Assembly (NCBI GenBank): GCA_964570285.1 | Contig: CAZMXP010000002.1 | Location: 124,001 to 188,000 of the forward strand | Source: CAZMXP01 sp964570285 | GTDB lineage: Bacteria; Planctomycetota; PLA2 | DNA length: 64,000 nucleotides | Reading direction: 5' to 3' | Shown: one piece after another, positions 1-8,499 of the stretch | How the letters are laid out: each line of letters opens with the position of its first letter | Numbering within the stretch: position 1 is the stretch's first letter | The notes under the pieces: model-generated | The model's input: the letters and a program-made list of their open reading frames with translations, nothing else | What the model was told of the DNA's origin: nothing | Databases searched by the model: none | Program-made: the position numbers and the translations under genes

Positions 1-235
1 GGGGCCCCAGCGTGCGGTCGAGGGCGTCGCGGATCAGGTTCGCGATCCGGTCGGCGTCGAGCCAGGAGCCGTCGGCCGCCTTCGGACGCGCGATCGAGAA
101 GAGGTGGCCTTCCGGCACGGGGAAGGAGGGTGTGCGGAAGGCGAGCGCGGCGAAGAGGATCCCGGGAACGCCGGCCCCGAGGACGGGCACGGGGTGGGAC
201 TTCACCCATGTCCACGCGCTCCGGAACGCCTTCAT
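1..235 (-). CDS. Unknown membrane-anchored protein, N-terminal part (runs off the window)
   Basis: The reading frame starts at an ATG (235-233) and is still open at the window edge, so only about 78 residues are visible. The product begins MKAFRSAWTWVKSHPVPVLG and has one hydrophobic stretch near residues 15-32, which suggests a membrane anchor or uncleaved signal. It starts 7 bases after the stop of the upstream lipoprotein gene on the same strand, so the two are probably cotranscribed. I do not recognise the family. Confidence 0.5.
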   Translation of the reverse strand, partial: MKAFRSAWTWVKSHPVPVLGAGVPGILFAALAFRTPSFPVPEGHLFSIARPKAADGSWLDADRIANLIRDALDRTLGP

Positions 236-242
236 CGCCGGG

Positions 243-1211
243 TCAGCGCGTGCCGGCGAGTCCGGACCTGACGGTCTTCATGCGCACGTACTGGCGCGTC
301 GTGGAGAGCCGGCTTGTCGCGAGGTCCTCCGCCCAGAGCACGCGCATCGAGTCCCACACGAATCGCGCGTCCTTCAGTTGGGGGTCGTCGGAGGAGGCGA
401 TCAGCCCGCGCTCGCCGTTCACCCAGGTGGATGCGGCGCCGTCGAAGAGATGGGTCGTGCCCGTCCATTGAGGGAAGCCCGGGTTGCGGATGGCGAGCCG
501 CACGGTGTCGGTCGTCGGCACCAGCGGATCCATCGGCATCACCCTGTAGCCGAGCGCTGCGGGCTGCTCGCGCCCCTTGCCCCCCGACGAGAGGTCGAGC
601 GCGGTCTCGCCGCCGCCGACGCGCCACTCCAGTTCGACCACCCGGATCGCGATCACGAGGGGGCGCGACGACGAGAGCACGTACTTCCCCGTCGAGTTCC
701 GTTTCACGGTCAGCGACGCGGGATCGGCGCCCTCCTGCAGCTTCTTCCCGAGCGCCTCGCCCGTCAGGTCGAGTTCCGCCGCGCCGCTCGTGTCGATGGT
801 CAGGTCGATGCCGTCGGCGGTGATGGCCTCCCAGAGTACCGCGTGCGTCTCGCGCAGTTGGCGCGCGTCCTGCACGCTCTGATGCCTGAGCCCCGTCAGC
901 TTCAACGTGATGCGCTCGGTCGACTTGAGGCCGAGCTTGCCGCCGAGCCAGTCGATCACCGGAAGCGTGAGCTTCAGGTCGAGCGCCGTCCGGTCGGTGG
1001 TCGTCTCGAGGCTCGTGACGCCCTCCAGCGTCGCCACGGTGAGATCCGCGGGCCGGGGCGTGTCGGGCGCGCCGATCGCGGTGTTCCACCCCCTCCCGGC
1101 CTCGTACTGCGCCGCCGCGACCGGCGCGCGCAGCACCTCGTAGTTCTCAATCAGCCGCCCTCGCGTGCCGCAGGCGGCGAACAGCAGGATCAGGGCAAGC
1201 GGCTTGCGCAT
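243..1211 (-). CDS. Predicted lipoprotein of unknown function
   Basis: The 322-residue product starts MRKPLALILLFAAC, a short signal peptide ending in a lipobox-like FAAC, so Cys14 is the likely lipidated residue and the protein probably sits in the cell envelope. The rest is soluble, rich in beta-prone segments, and matches no family I can name. A strong terminator for the preceding gene lies just upstream (1251-1287), so this gene should have its own promoter. It is followed after 7 bases by another same-strand gene. The lipoprotein call rests on the signal sequence only. Confidence 0.7.
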   Translation of the reverse strand: MRKPLALILLFAACGTRGRLIENYEVLRAPVAAAQYEAGRGWNTAIGAPDTPRPADLTVATLEGVTSLETTTDRTALDLKLTLPVIDWLGGKLGLKSTERITLKLTGLRHQSVQDARQLRETHAVLWEAITADGIDLTIDTSGAAELDLTGEALGKKLQEGADPASLTVKRNSTGKYVLSSSRPLVIAIRVVELEWRVGGGETALDLSSGGKGREQPAALGYRVMPMDPLVPTTDTVRLAIRNPGFPQWTGTTHLFDGAASTWVNGERGLIASSDDPQLKDARFVWDSMRVLWAEDLATSRLSTTRQYVRMKTVRSGLAGTR

Positions 1212-1250
1212 GGGCGCGATCCTATCCCCCCCGGCCCCCCTGTAATCCAG

Positions 1251-1287
1251 AAAAAAAACAGAGGGCCGCCCCTCGGGACGGCCCTCT
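1251..1287 (-). terminator. Rho-independent terminator
   Basis: On the minus strand a 9-bp perfect stem (AGAGGGCCG paired with CGGCCCTCT) and a roughly 10-base loop is followed by G and eight T residues. It sits 21 bases after the stop of the selenoprotein candidate ending at 1308 and should end that transcript. Confidence 0.9.
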
Positions 1288-1307
1288 CGGATCGGATCGG
1301 AGACGAT

Positions 1308-2072
1308 CTAGGCCGCGGGCTTGTTCTCTTCGCCCTTCGGCTTGAACGAGAGGAGCTCCTTCTCGCGCGCGGCGAGCTTCTCGCCCTCGACGCGGACCTC
1401 CTCCTCCTCGCGGTCGAGCTTCTTCGCCTTGCCGGCGTTCGGCTTGTCCGCGAGGCGCGCGCGCTGGTCGGCCAGCGTGCTCTTCTTGCCCTCGAGACGG
1501 TCCATCTCGTTGAGCAGCTTGATGTACTCCTTGACCATCGTGTCGAAGTTGTCGGCGTAGTTGTCGCGCACGAGGGCTTCCATCGCCTTCGTGATGCGGC
1601 CGGCCGACAGCGCCTTGCTCTCGAGCACGGTGTTCACGGTGTAGTCGCGGTTCACGAAGACGATGCGCGGCTCGCTCTTGCCCGCGTCCTTGAGCAGGCG
1701 GTCCTGCATCGCATCGCCCGCGCTCATCTTCACGGTCTCGAAGAACTTCGCGCCGACGCCGAGCTGCTCGCTCTTGAAGACGACCTCTTCGAGCTTCCGC
1801 GTCGTCGAGTCGGTGGCGTCCTCCGAAGTGACGTAGATGATCAGCGGCTTCTCGGCCCGCATCGCGGTGCCGCCCGCCTCGGCCGCTTCGACGCCGTCGC
1901 CGGTGGCGACCGCCTCAGGGGCGACCTTCGCCCGCGTGGTCCACTTGATCTCGAGCCGCGCCAGACTGGCGCCGGTGCGACCGGAGCATCAGCCCGCGTC
2001 GGCGGGGCGCACCATCGCGGCAACAGCCACGAGCAGGGGCGCGACCCCGAGCAGAGTACGAAGAGACGCCAT
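1308..2072 (-). CDS. Candidate secreted selenoprotein with a Sec-Cys pair after the signal peptide
   Basis: Read through one in-frame UGA (1991-1989), this gene encodes 254 residues. The ATG at 2072 has a good Shine-Dalgarno (AAGGAG, 7-base spacing) and begins a signal peptide (MASLRTLLGVAPLLVAVAAM...ADAG). Codon 28 is UGA, directly followed by Cys29 (Sec-Cys-Ser-Gly). The stretch between the UGA and the next in-frame ATG (1862) has strongly GC-rich third positions, as expected of coding DNA. Residues about 70-160 look like a thioredoxin-type fold lacking CxxC, and about 165-254 form a charged coiled coil ending in a Lys/Glu-rich tail. Starting at 1862 instead would give a 184-residue protein with no signal peptide and no plausible ribosome site. 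I know of no described family; Sec insertion is an inference supported by the tRNA-Sec at 58518-58613 and a hairpin at 1958-1972. Confidence 0.72.
1958..1972 (-). promoter_or_regulatory. SECIS-like hairpin downstream of the UGA at 1991-1989
   Basis: Starting 17 bases after the UGA, the RNA can form a perfect 6-bp stem (GCGCCA with UGGCGC) closed by a GUC loop; the loop begins at base 23 after the UGA with a G first. Known bacterial SECIS elements have a short stem, a G among the first loop bases and about 16-37 bases from UGA to loop, so this fits. A weaker alternative hairpin (CCGGU-CGC-ACCGG) overlaps its 5' side. Confidence 0.5.
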
Positions 2073-2079
2073 CAGTATT

Positions 2080-2085
2080 CTCCTT
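2080..2085 (-). promoter_or_regulatory. Ribosome binding site that fixes the start of the 2072-1308 gene
   Basis: AAGGAG on the minus strand lies 7 bases before the ATG at 2072. No comparable site precedes the internal ATG at 1862. This favours translation starting upstream of the UGA. Confidence 0.75.
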
Positions 2086-2215
2086 CGATTCCGTACGATT
2101 CCTTGGGCGTGGGTGGGCTCACTCGCCCGCCGACCCACATCACCTTCCGATAGAAGTCTATACGCTGATCGGACAATCCGCTACGGCCCCTTACCTCCCC
2201 CGGCTTTGTAAAATC

Positions 2216-4027
2216 TTGCTCTTGGCGGAATCCCCCCCTGCCCAGGCCTACCGGGAGCGCCTTGCGGCCCGCGAGTCCTCGGTGCAGGACTGTGCCCGGC
2301 GGGAGGAGGTCTTTTCGAACCTGCGCCTGCTCACCTTCGTAGGCCTTCTCGCTGCGGGGGCCTACGCATGGGGGGGCGGGGGGGGCGGTATCGCGCTGGC
2401 GGTGGTCATGGCCTCCACCTTCGTCGCTCTCGTGTGGCTGCACGATATGGTGCACCAGAGGCGCCGACGCGCCGAGAGGGGGGCAGCCTACTACCGGGAC
2501 AGGCTGGCGCGCATGGCGGGCGATCGTCCCCACTCCCCCGACGAGGGCCTCGACCTTCTGCCGGAGGGGCATCCCTACGCGCTCCACCTGGACATTTTCG
2601 GGCCGGCCTCGCTCTTCGAGCGCCTTGTGGGACGGGGGAGTGCCGCCTCCCGGGAGACACTCGCCGGGTGGCTGCTTGCCCCCGCACCCCCTGAGGAGAT
2701 CCGCCAGCGGCAGACGGCCGTGGCGGAAATGAGCCCCTCGATCGACCTCCGGGAGGATCTCGCAACGCTCGACGCGATCGTGACCTCCGCCATCGACGGC
2801 AAGGGCATCGCCGCGTGGGCGGAGGCTCCGCCGGCACTCGCCTGGCGCCGCGAGATCTGGCTCTCCGCGGCGTTCGTCGGTGCCACCCTCGTCTCCTTCG
2901 CGCTCTCGTGGAAGCTCTTCCTCGCCGCGGCAGCCGTGCAGGCGATCTACGCGCGCCTGCTTCGCCGGCGGGTCCGCGCGGTGCTGAAAGGGTCGGCACC
3001 CGCCGTCCGCCACCTCGCGCTGGCGGGGGCGATCATCGGCAGGCTCCGCACCCAGCCGGTGGCATGCGAGCGGCTGGTGGCCCTCCATGCGCGTCTCGTC
3101 GAGGCGGGTGCGCTGCGGGCGCTCGTGCGAGGCTGGGATCGCCTCGAGTGGGCGAACAACCAGCTTCTCGCGCTGCTCGTCCCCTTCCTGCTCTGGCGTA
3201 CGCGCGGGGCCATCGCGGTGGAGCGCTGGCGTGCACGTTGGGGCGCGTCCGTGCGAGGCTGGCTGGCCGCGACCGGGGAGCTGGAGGCGCTGCTCGCGCT
3301 TGCCGCCTACGCCGCGGAACGGCCCGGCGACTGCACGGCGACCCTCGAGGAGCAGGGGCCTCTGCTCGACGCGCGCGGGCTCACCCACCCGCTGCTTGTC
3401 CGCGAGGCGGTGGCCAACGACGTCGCGCTCGGGAGCGAGATGCGCGTGCTCGTCGTCACGGGATCCAACATGTCGGGCAAGAGCACGCTGCTGCGCGCCC
3501 TCGGAGTCGCCGCGGTCCTCGCGCAGGCAGGCGCTCCGGTGGCCGCCCGCGCGTTCCGGCTGAGCCCGCTCCGCGTCGCGGCCTCGGTCCGGACCGTCGA
3601 TTCGCTGCGCGCGGGGGCCTCGCGCTTCTATGCCGAGCTGCAGGCGATCCGGAAGGTGGTCGAACTCGCCGCGGCCGGGGAGCCGGTGCTCTTCCTGCTC
3701 GATGAACTCCTGCACGGGACGAACTCGCACGACCGGGAGGTCGGCGCGACGGAGGTCGTGCGGGGGCTCGTCGAACGCGGGGCGATCGGCCTGCTGACGA
3801 CGCACGACCTCGCCCTCGCGAAGATCCCGGACCTGCTCGGCCCGCTGGCGAGAAACGTCCACTTCGAGAGCCGCCTCGAGGGGGGCGAGCTGCGCTTCGA
3901 CTACCGCTTGAAGGAGGGCGTCGTCGAGGGGAGCAATGCACTCGACCTGATGCGCGCCCTCGGGCTGGGAGTCCGTCGGGGGGCGCGGGGGGAGGAGGGC
4001 GGGAGCCCCGGGCCTAGCCCTTGTTGA
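2216..4027 (+). CDS. Membrane-anchored MutS-family ATPase
   Basis: The product of 603 residues has hydrophobic segments near residues 42-75 and again near 220-250, and a C-terminal MutS-type ATPase domain. The Walker A motif TGSNMSGKST is at about residues 415-424, followed by the Walker B LFLLDELLHGTN and the family LLTTHD motif. The mismatch-recognition and connector domains of true MutS are absent. This organisation matches the widespread membrane-linked MutS-like family whose role is not settled. The frame opens at a TTG (2216) without a clear ribosome site; a second in-frame TTG lies two codons on, so the start is uncertain. Its 3' end overlaps the convergent gene at 4014 by 14 bases. 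Confidence 0.85.
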   Translation: MLLAESPPAQAYRERLAARESSVQDCARREEVFSNLRLLTFVGLLAAGAYAWGGGGGGIALAVVMASTFVALVWLHDMVHQRRRRAERGAAYYRDRLARMAGDRPHSPDEGLDLLPEGHPYALHLDIFGPASLFERLVGRGSAASRETLAGWLLAPAPPEEIRQRQTAVAEMSPSIDLREDLATLDAIVTSAIDGKGIAAWAEAPPALAWRREIWLSAAFVGATLVSFALSWKLFLAAAAVQAIYARLLRRRVRAVLKGSAPAVRHLALAGAIIGRLRTQPVACERLVALHARLVEAGALRALVRGWDRLEWANNQLLALLVPFLLWRTRGAIAVERWRARWGASVRGWLAATGELEALLALAAYAAERPGDCTATLEEQGPLLDARGLTHPLLVREAVANDVALGSEMRVLVVTGSNMSGKSTLLRALGVAAVLAQAGAPVAARAFRLSPLRVAASVRTVDSLRAGASRFYAELQAIRKVVELAAAGEPVLFLLDELLHGTNSHDREVGATEVVRGLVERGAIGLLTTHDLALAKIPDLLGPLARNVHFESRLEGGELRFDYRLKEGVVEGSNALDLMRALGLGVRRGARGEEGGSPGPSPC

Positions 4028-5192
4028 GATAGGGCACGACGACCTCGGTGTCGGCCATCACGATGGCGCGGTGGGCGTCGTCGAGGGGGATCCGCTGCAG
4101 GATCGCCTCGCGCACCGCGAGGGCGACCTTGGCCGCCGGACGGACGCGGGTGATCGGGATCATGCGCATGCCCCCGCCCTGCGTGGTCGTGACGGCGAGG
4201 TACTCCGTGCCGAGCGCCTGCACCGCGCGCCCGACGATCTCCTGCACCACCGGAAGCGACGCCTCCGCGACGCCGTACTCCCTCTGGATTTCCGACACGA
4301 TCATGGCCTCGAGCTGCGGCAGGTCCGGGAAGGGCCGCGGCCGCGCGACCGTCGCCCAGACGAGTCCGCTGCTGAAGAGGTCCATGCCGAGATACCCGCG
4401 CGCCCCCGCCGGACGCAGCTGGTCGCGCTGCGCGTCCGTGAGCATCGAGTCCACCTCGGCGAAGAAGCGGTCCTTGAGCTCGCACTCCTCGATCACCTTG
4501 CGCAGTTCCAGCGTGCCCGCCGGGTAGGCGGCGAGCCGGCGAGCGTCCTCGTCCGCATAGCGGCGTCCGAGCGTGTCGAGGGTCTGGATCTGGTCGTCCG
4601 AGAGCGGCACCGAACTCTTCTGAAGCGCGGCGTAGACCATGTTCGCGACCAGCGCCGGGTGGGTGAAGGCGCCGTTCACGCTGGTGCCGGGCACGCCGGC
4701 CCGCTGCGCCGTCAACGCCTGCGTGATCAGCGGCCCGTTCCACCGCTGGATCTCGCCGACGCTCGCGGGCATCTCCTTGCCGTTGAGCATCGCGTCGGCG
4801 AGCTGTTCCAGCAGCGGGGGCATCGCGTGCAGCGACGCGCCGACGGTCTCCCAGTCCATCGCCCGCAGCGCACTCTCGAGAGGGCCGTAGACGAAACGGG
4901 GCGCCTTCTTGTCCTGCGGGGCGGCCTGCTCGGCGCCGCAGCCGTCGGGGGGCGCGGGGGGTCGTTCGGCCTTCGCGACCTCGAGTTGCGCCTCGAGCTC
5001 CCTCGCGCGGCTGGCCTCCCTCTTGAGGTCGGCGCTGACGCGGTCGAACTCCTCCCGGGAGACGAGCGACGGCGACGCGGAGGGCGACCTGCCCCCGGCG
5101 GCGGAGCCGCCCTCCGAGCGGACCATCCAGCCGGCGGCGAACGAGGTGGCGGAGACGGCGATGGCGATGAAGAGGACCGTGGACGGCTTCAT
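4014..5192 (-). CDS. Membrane-anchored extracytoplasmic protein, unknown
   Basis: The product of 392 residues starts MKPSTVLFIAIAVSATSFAAGW, one N-terminal membrane segment or signal anchor. About 30 residues of charged heptad-like sequence follow (near residues 45-75, probably a coiled coil), then a roughly 300-residue mostly helical domain. No known motif is visible. I chose the ATG at 5192 because the anchor begins there. It is transcribed divergently from the selenoprotein gene at 5266 with 73 bases between them, so the two may share a control region. Confidence 0.7.
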   Translation of the reverse strand: MKPSTVLFIAIAVSATSFAAGWMVRSEGGSAAGGRSPSASPSLVSREEFDRVSADLKREASRARELEAQLEVAKAERPPAPPDGCGAEQAAPQDKKAPRFVYGPLESALRAMDWETVGASLHAMPPLLEQLADAMLNGKEMPASVGEIQRWNGPLITQALTAQRAGVPGTSVNGAFTHPALVANMVYAALQKSSVPLSDDQIQTLDTLGRRYADEDARRLAAYPAGTLELRKVIEECELKDRFFAEVDSMLTDAQRDQLRPAGARGYLGMDLFSSGLVWATVARPRPFPDLPQLEAMIVSEIQREYGVAEASLPVVQEIVGRAVQALGTEYLAVTTTQGGGMRMIPITRVRPAAKVALAVREAILQRIPLDDAHRAIVMADTEVVVPYLNKG

Positions 5193-5265
5193 GGGTGCCC
5201 ATGGATACCCCGGCGGGACGATTTCGCTTCGCTTTTTTGCTCGACGCGGCCCTATTCTGGACCGG

Positions 5266-6342
5266 ATGAGCCGCCTCCCCGCCGCGCTGCTTCTCTCTTC
5301 GATCGCCTTCGCGGGCAGCGAGACCCCGCCGCAGGGCCCCCCGTGGAAGCGGGACCTTCTCGAGGCGCACAAGGAGGCGCTCGAGACGGGCACGCCGCTC
5401 TTCCTCTACTTCACGAAGACCTACTGACCGCACTGCGTCGTCGTCGAGGAGCAGTTGCTTCCCGATCCCGCGCTGAAGGCCGTCTACCCGAAGGCGACGT
5501 GGCTCTACGTCTACCGCGACTTCAGCGCCAGCGACGAGGACCGGCGCGCCGAGCGCGTGATGCTCCGCTTCGGGGTCTCGAGCTGGCCGCAGCACTTCCT
5601 CGTCGATCCGCGGACCTGGGAGACGCTGGCGGATACCGGGCGCTCGAAGGAGAGCTTCCTGAGGGCCTTCGAGGGTGCCCGCGTCGAGCGGCAACGGTCG
5701 CTGGAGGCCCACACGGAACTCCGCGCGGCCGAGGCGCGCGCGGTGGCGCTCGAGGAGAAGGGCACGGTCGCCCTCGCGCGCGAGGGCATCGACGACGAGG
5801 ACATCGTCGTGCGCAACCGCGCGCTCGCGATCCTCGCGAAGAAGGACGCTCCGGCGGTGGCGAAGCGCGCGCTGAAGCTGCTCGAGGTGGAGAACGACCC
5901 CTTCCGCTACGAGGTCTGCCGCATCCTCAAGGAGGAGGCCGACCCGGCCGCCGAGGCCGCCCTCGCGGACCTTGTCCGCGAGCCGAAGGGCAGCCGCAAC
6001 CCCAACGTGCTCCGCATCCGGGCCGTCGAGGCGCTCGGCGCCTGCGGAACCCCCGCGTCGGTGGAGGTCATCGCCCCCTTCGCGAGGAGCGGCGAGTATT
6101 TCAACGGCCTCACCGCCATCTCGATCGACGCGCTGCTCTCGATCGCGAAGCGCCACCGGAAGGCGAACGCCGCGGTCGAGGCGGTCCTCAGGGAGTCCTA
6201 TCCGGTGCCGCCCGCCGACGACGAGGCGCGCGCGAGAACCGCCTGCATCGCGCTCGCGAAGAAGATCCACGCCGCGCTCGGGGTCAAGAGCCCCTTCCCC
6301 GACCCCTATGACGCGAAGGCGCGCGAGCGGCTGATGCGCTAG
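5266..6342 (+). CDS. Candidate secreted selenoprotein: thioredoxin fold (Sec-x-x-Cys) fused to HEAT repeats
   Basis: A single frame runs from the ATG at 5266 to the TAG at 6342, broken only by TGA at 5425-5427. Read as selenocysteine it gives 358 residues. A signal peptide (MSRLPAALLLSSIAFAGS) is followed by a thioredoxin-like domain (residues about 28-140) with PLFLYFTKTY-Sec54-PHC57, exactly where thioredoxins have WCxxC. The fold continues across the UGA (WLYVYRDFS, then FGVSSWPQHFLVDP, resembling the thioredoxin cis-Pro region). Residues about 160-345 are HEAT-like helical repeats. Coding character is equally strong on both sides. Translation stopping at the UGA would leave a 53-residue stub. 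No strong Shine-Dalgarno is visible. Likely a secreted thiol/selenol oxidoreductase; the partner is unknown. A sequencing error changing TGC or TGT to TGA is the main alternative. Confidence 0.85.
5444..5465 (+). promoter_or_regulatory. SECIS-like hairpin downstream of the UGA at 5425
   Basis: The RNA can fold as UCG, bulged A, GGAGC, loop AGUU, GC, bulged U, UCC, CGA. This is an 8-bp stem with two single-base bulges and a 4-base loop starting at base 26 after the UGA, with G second in the loop. Size, spacing and loop G fit bacterial SECIS elements. A competing hairpin (ACUGC paired with GCAGU, 5432-5455) also exists. Confidence 0.5.
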
Positions 6343-6752
6343 TGCGCGGCCCCGCCCCCGGTCTCGGCCTCGAGATTGGGCCGGAACCGCCGCTCCATCT
6401 TCCAGCGGCCCAGGTAGCCGATCAGCACCATCACGCCCACCCAGGCCGCGAGCCAGAACTTCCCCGCGGAGGCGTCGCCCGCGTTGAAGGAGGTGATCAT
6501 CCGGATGAAGCTGACGAACCAGCCGAAGAGCAGGCCGACACTCGCGAGCACGAAGGCCCACCCGCGGAAGCGCGCGAACCCGACCGCGGTCGCGAGCAGC
6601 ACGAAGGTGGCGAGCAGGCCGCAGAAGGCGCGCCCGACCCCCGCCCCTCCCCCGAGCCCCCACCCGAGCACGGGGATGCAGAGCAGCGCGATCAGCAGCG
6701 CGATACCCTTCAGGACGACGTCGTGGAGAGGGGAGGGGGATTCGGCTTTCAC
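6339..6752 (-). CDS. Small polytopic membrane protein, unknown
   Basis: The product of about 137 residues has four likely membrane segments (near residues 15-32, 38-58, 63-80 and 95-112) and a short charged C-terminus (MERRFRPNLEAETGGGAAH). I prefer the GTG at 6752 (VKAESPSPLHDVV); an in-frame upstream codon near 6791 would add an arginine-rich leader with little support. It is convergent with the selenoprotein gene and overlaps its stop by 4 bases. No family recognised. Confidence 0.6.
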   Translation of the reverse strand: MKAESPSPLHDVVLKGIALLIALLCIPVLGWGLGGGAGVGRAFCGLLATFVLLATAVGFARFRGWAFVLASVGLLFGWFVSFIRMITSFNAGDASAGKFWLAAWVGVMVLIGYLGRWKMERRFRPNLEAETGGGAAH

Positions 6753-6823
6753 GGCGGTGCGCCATCGTAGCGCGCCCCCCCCTCGCGGCAATATTCCGTC
6801 ATTCGATCGGCTCTAATGGGGCG

Positions 6824-7033
6824 ATGGCGAGGGAGGACGAGCGCCTCGGCGCCTACCGGCGCTTCCTGATGATCTTCGCGCTGGTGGGCGGGGGCATTTC
6901 CATCGCCGCGGGAGCGACGCTTCTCGCGCGCGGCCGCGTCTTCTACGCCTTTCTCGCCCTCTGCGTGCTCGGCTTCCTCGTGCTCGTCGCGCGCGGCTAC
7001 GCGGCGGAGGAGCGGGAGCGGCGGGGCCGCTAG
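6824..7033 (+). CDS. Small two-helix membrane protein, unknown
   Basis: A 69-residue product (MAREDERLGAYRRFLMIFAL...) with two adjacent hydrophobic helices (about residues 14-33 and 38-57) and charged ends. It ends 3 bases before the acyl-CoA synthetase gene and is probably cotranscribed with it. Function is not predictable from sequence. Confidence 0.55.
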   Translation: MAREDERLGAYRRFLMIFALVGGGISIAAGATLLARGRVFYAFLALCVLGFLVLVARGYAAEERERRGR

Positions 7034-7036
7034 GCG

Positions 7037-8449
7037 ATGCACCGACCCTGGCACGGGTTCTATCCGCCGGGCCTCGCGCCCGGGGGCGACTACCCCCGTG
7101 CACCCCTCTGGAGTTTCGTCGAGCGGGCGGCGAGGAGCGTGCCGCGCGCGACCGCGCTTGTCGAGGGCGATCGGACCTTCTCCTACGCCGAACTCTGGCA
7201 GCGCGTGGCCGCCGGCGCGGGCTGGATCCGGGCCGCGGGCGCATCCCCGGGGGATCGCGTGCTGCTGCGCCTCGGCAACACGGCGGAGTTCGTCATCGCC
7301 TACTACGCGGCGCTGCGGGCCGGGTGCGTCGTGGTCGCCTCGAGCCCGGTGATCGGCCGGCAGGAGCGCGAGGAGCAGGAGCGCGACGCCTCCCCCTCGC
7401 TCGTGATGGAAGGGGGCCCGGGGGAGGGACGCGCGCCCGCGCCGGAGGGCGGCGACCTCGCCGTGCTCCAGTACACGAGCGGCACGACCGGGCGGCCCAA
7501 GGGGGCGATGATGACCCACGCCAATCTCGTCGCGAACGCGCTGCAGAACGCGCGCTGGTTCGGATGGCGACGCGACGAGGTCAATCTCGCGATCCTGCCG
7601 CTCTGCCACACGTGGGGCATGTGCGTCTGCATGAATTCGACCTTCGCGGTCGGCGGCACGCTCGTGCTCGCGGAGCGCTTCGACGAGGCGGAGACGTTTG
7701 CGGGCGTGGCGCGCCACCGCGCGACCGTGCTCTACGGCAGCGCGACGATGTTCCATCGCCTGCTCGACGGGCCCCCGCGCCCCCTCGACACCCTGCGCCA
7801 CGTGAAGGCGGGCGCGATGCTGACGCAGGGCGACCTGAAGGCACGATGGGACGCGCGCTATCCCCACGCGCCGCTGCAGCAGGGCTATGGCCTCACGGAG
7901 GCCTCTCCGGAGTGCCACAACAACCCGCCCGCGCGCCACAAGGCGGGCACGGTGGGCGTGCCCATCCAGGACACCGACTGCCGCATCGTCGACGGCGAGG
8001 TGCAGTTGAAGGGGCCGCAGGTGACGGCCGGCTACTGGAAGCGCCCGGACGCGACGCGCGAGGCGTTCGACGACGGGTGGCTCCGCACCGGCGACATCGG
8101 CTCGATGGACGAGGAGGGTTACCTGACGATCCTCGACCGCAAGAAGGACATGCTGAAGTTCCGCGGGTACACCGTCAGCCCCAACGCGGTGGAGGAGTGC
8201 CTGCTCCGGCACCCTGCGGTGCGGGAGGCGGTCGTCGTCGGCCGGCCCGACCCGCGGGAGGGCGAGATCCCGGTCGCGTTTGTGGTGCTGCGCGATCCGC
8301 AGGGCGCGACGCACCTCGCGGACCACTGCCGTGCGCGGCTTGCGTCCTACGAAGTCCCCCGCGAGTACCTCGTCATCGACGAGATCCCGAGGAACCACGT
8401 CGGCAAGCCGCTCCGGCGCGTACTGCGGGGGCGGCTGACCGGCGGCTAG
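7037..8449 (+). CDS. AMP-forming acyl-CoA synthetase / ligase
   Basis: The product of 470 residues belongs to the ANL adenylating superfamily. The phosphate-binding motif YTSGTTGRPKGAMMTH is near residue 150, the substrate-site motif QQGYGLTEASP near 280, the adenylate-binding LRTGDIG near 350, the hinge DRKKDMLKFRGYTVSP just after, and the catalytic lysine in NHVGKPLRR near the C-terminus. It should activate a carboxylic acid with ATP to an acyl-AMP and pass it to CoA. At 470 residues it is shorter than most long-chain ligases (about 550), with a shortened N-terminal region. The substrate cannot be read from sequence; a medium or long fatty acid is the usual guess. Confidence 0.88.
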   Translation: MHRPWHGFYPPGLAPGGDYPRAPLWSFVERAARSVPRATALVEGDRTFSYAELWQRVAAGAGWIRAAGASPGDRVLLRLGNTAEFVIAYYAALRAGCVVVASSPVIGRQEREEQERDASPSLVMEGGPGEGRAPAPEGGDLAVLQYTSGTTGRPKGAMMTHANLVANALQNARWFGWRRDEVNLAILPLCHTWGMCVCMNSTFAVGGTLVLAERFDEAETFAGVARHRATVLYGSATMFHRLLDGPPRPLDTLRHVKAGAMLTQGDLKARWDARYPHAPLQQGYGLTEASPECHNNPPARHKAGTVGVPIQDTDCRIVDGEVQLKGPQVTAGYWKRPDATREAFDDGWLRTGDIGSMDEEGYLTILDRKKDMLKFRGYTVSPNAVEECLLRHPAVREAVVVGRPDPREGEIPVAFVVLRDPQGATHLADHCRARLASYEVPREYLVIDEIPRNHVGKPLRRVLRGRLTGG

Positions 8450-8470
8450 TCATGCCGCGGGAGGCGGCGC

Positions 8471-8494
8471 CGCGAAGCGGGAGCCCCGCTCGCG
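8471..8494. terminator. Hairpin between convergent genes, probably a two-way terminator
   Basis: A 10-bp stem with one bulged A (CGCG-A-AGCGGG, loop AGC, CCCGCT-CGCG) sits between the stops at 8449 (plus) and 8500 (minus). There is no T tract on either side. Confidence 0.45.
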
Positions 8495-8499
8495 ATCCG

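Noticed and set aside
5425..5427. The 5' frame (ending at the UGA) and 3' frame (from 5455) as two separate genes
   Set aside because: They share one frame with no gap. The second has no ribosome site or start codon at a domain boundary and would begin inside a thioredoxin fold just after its active site.
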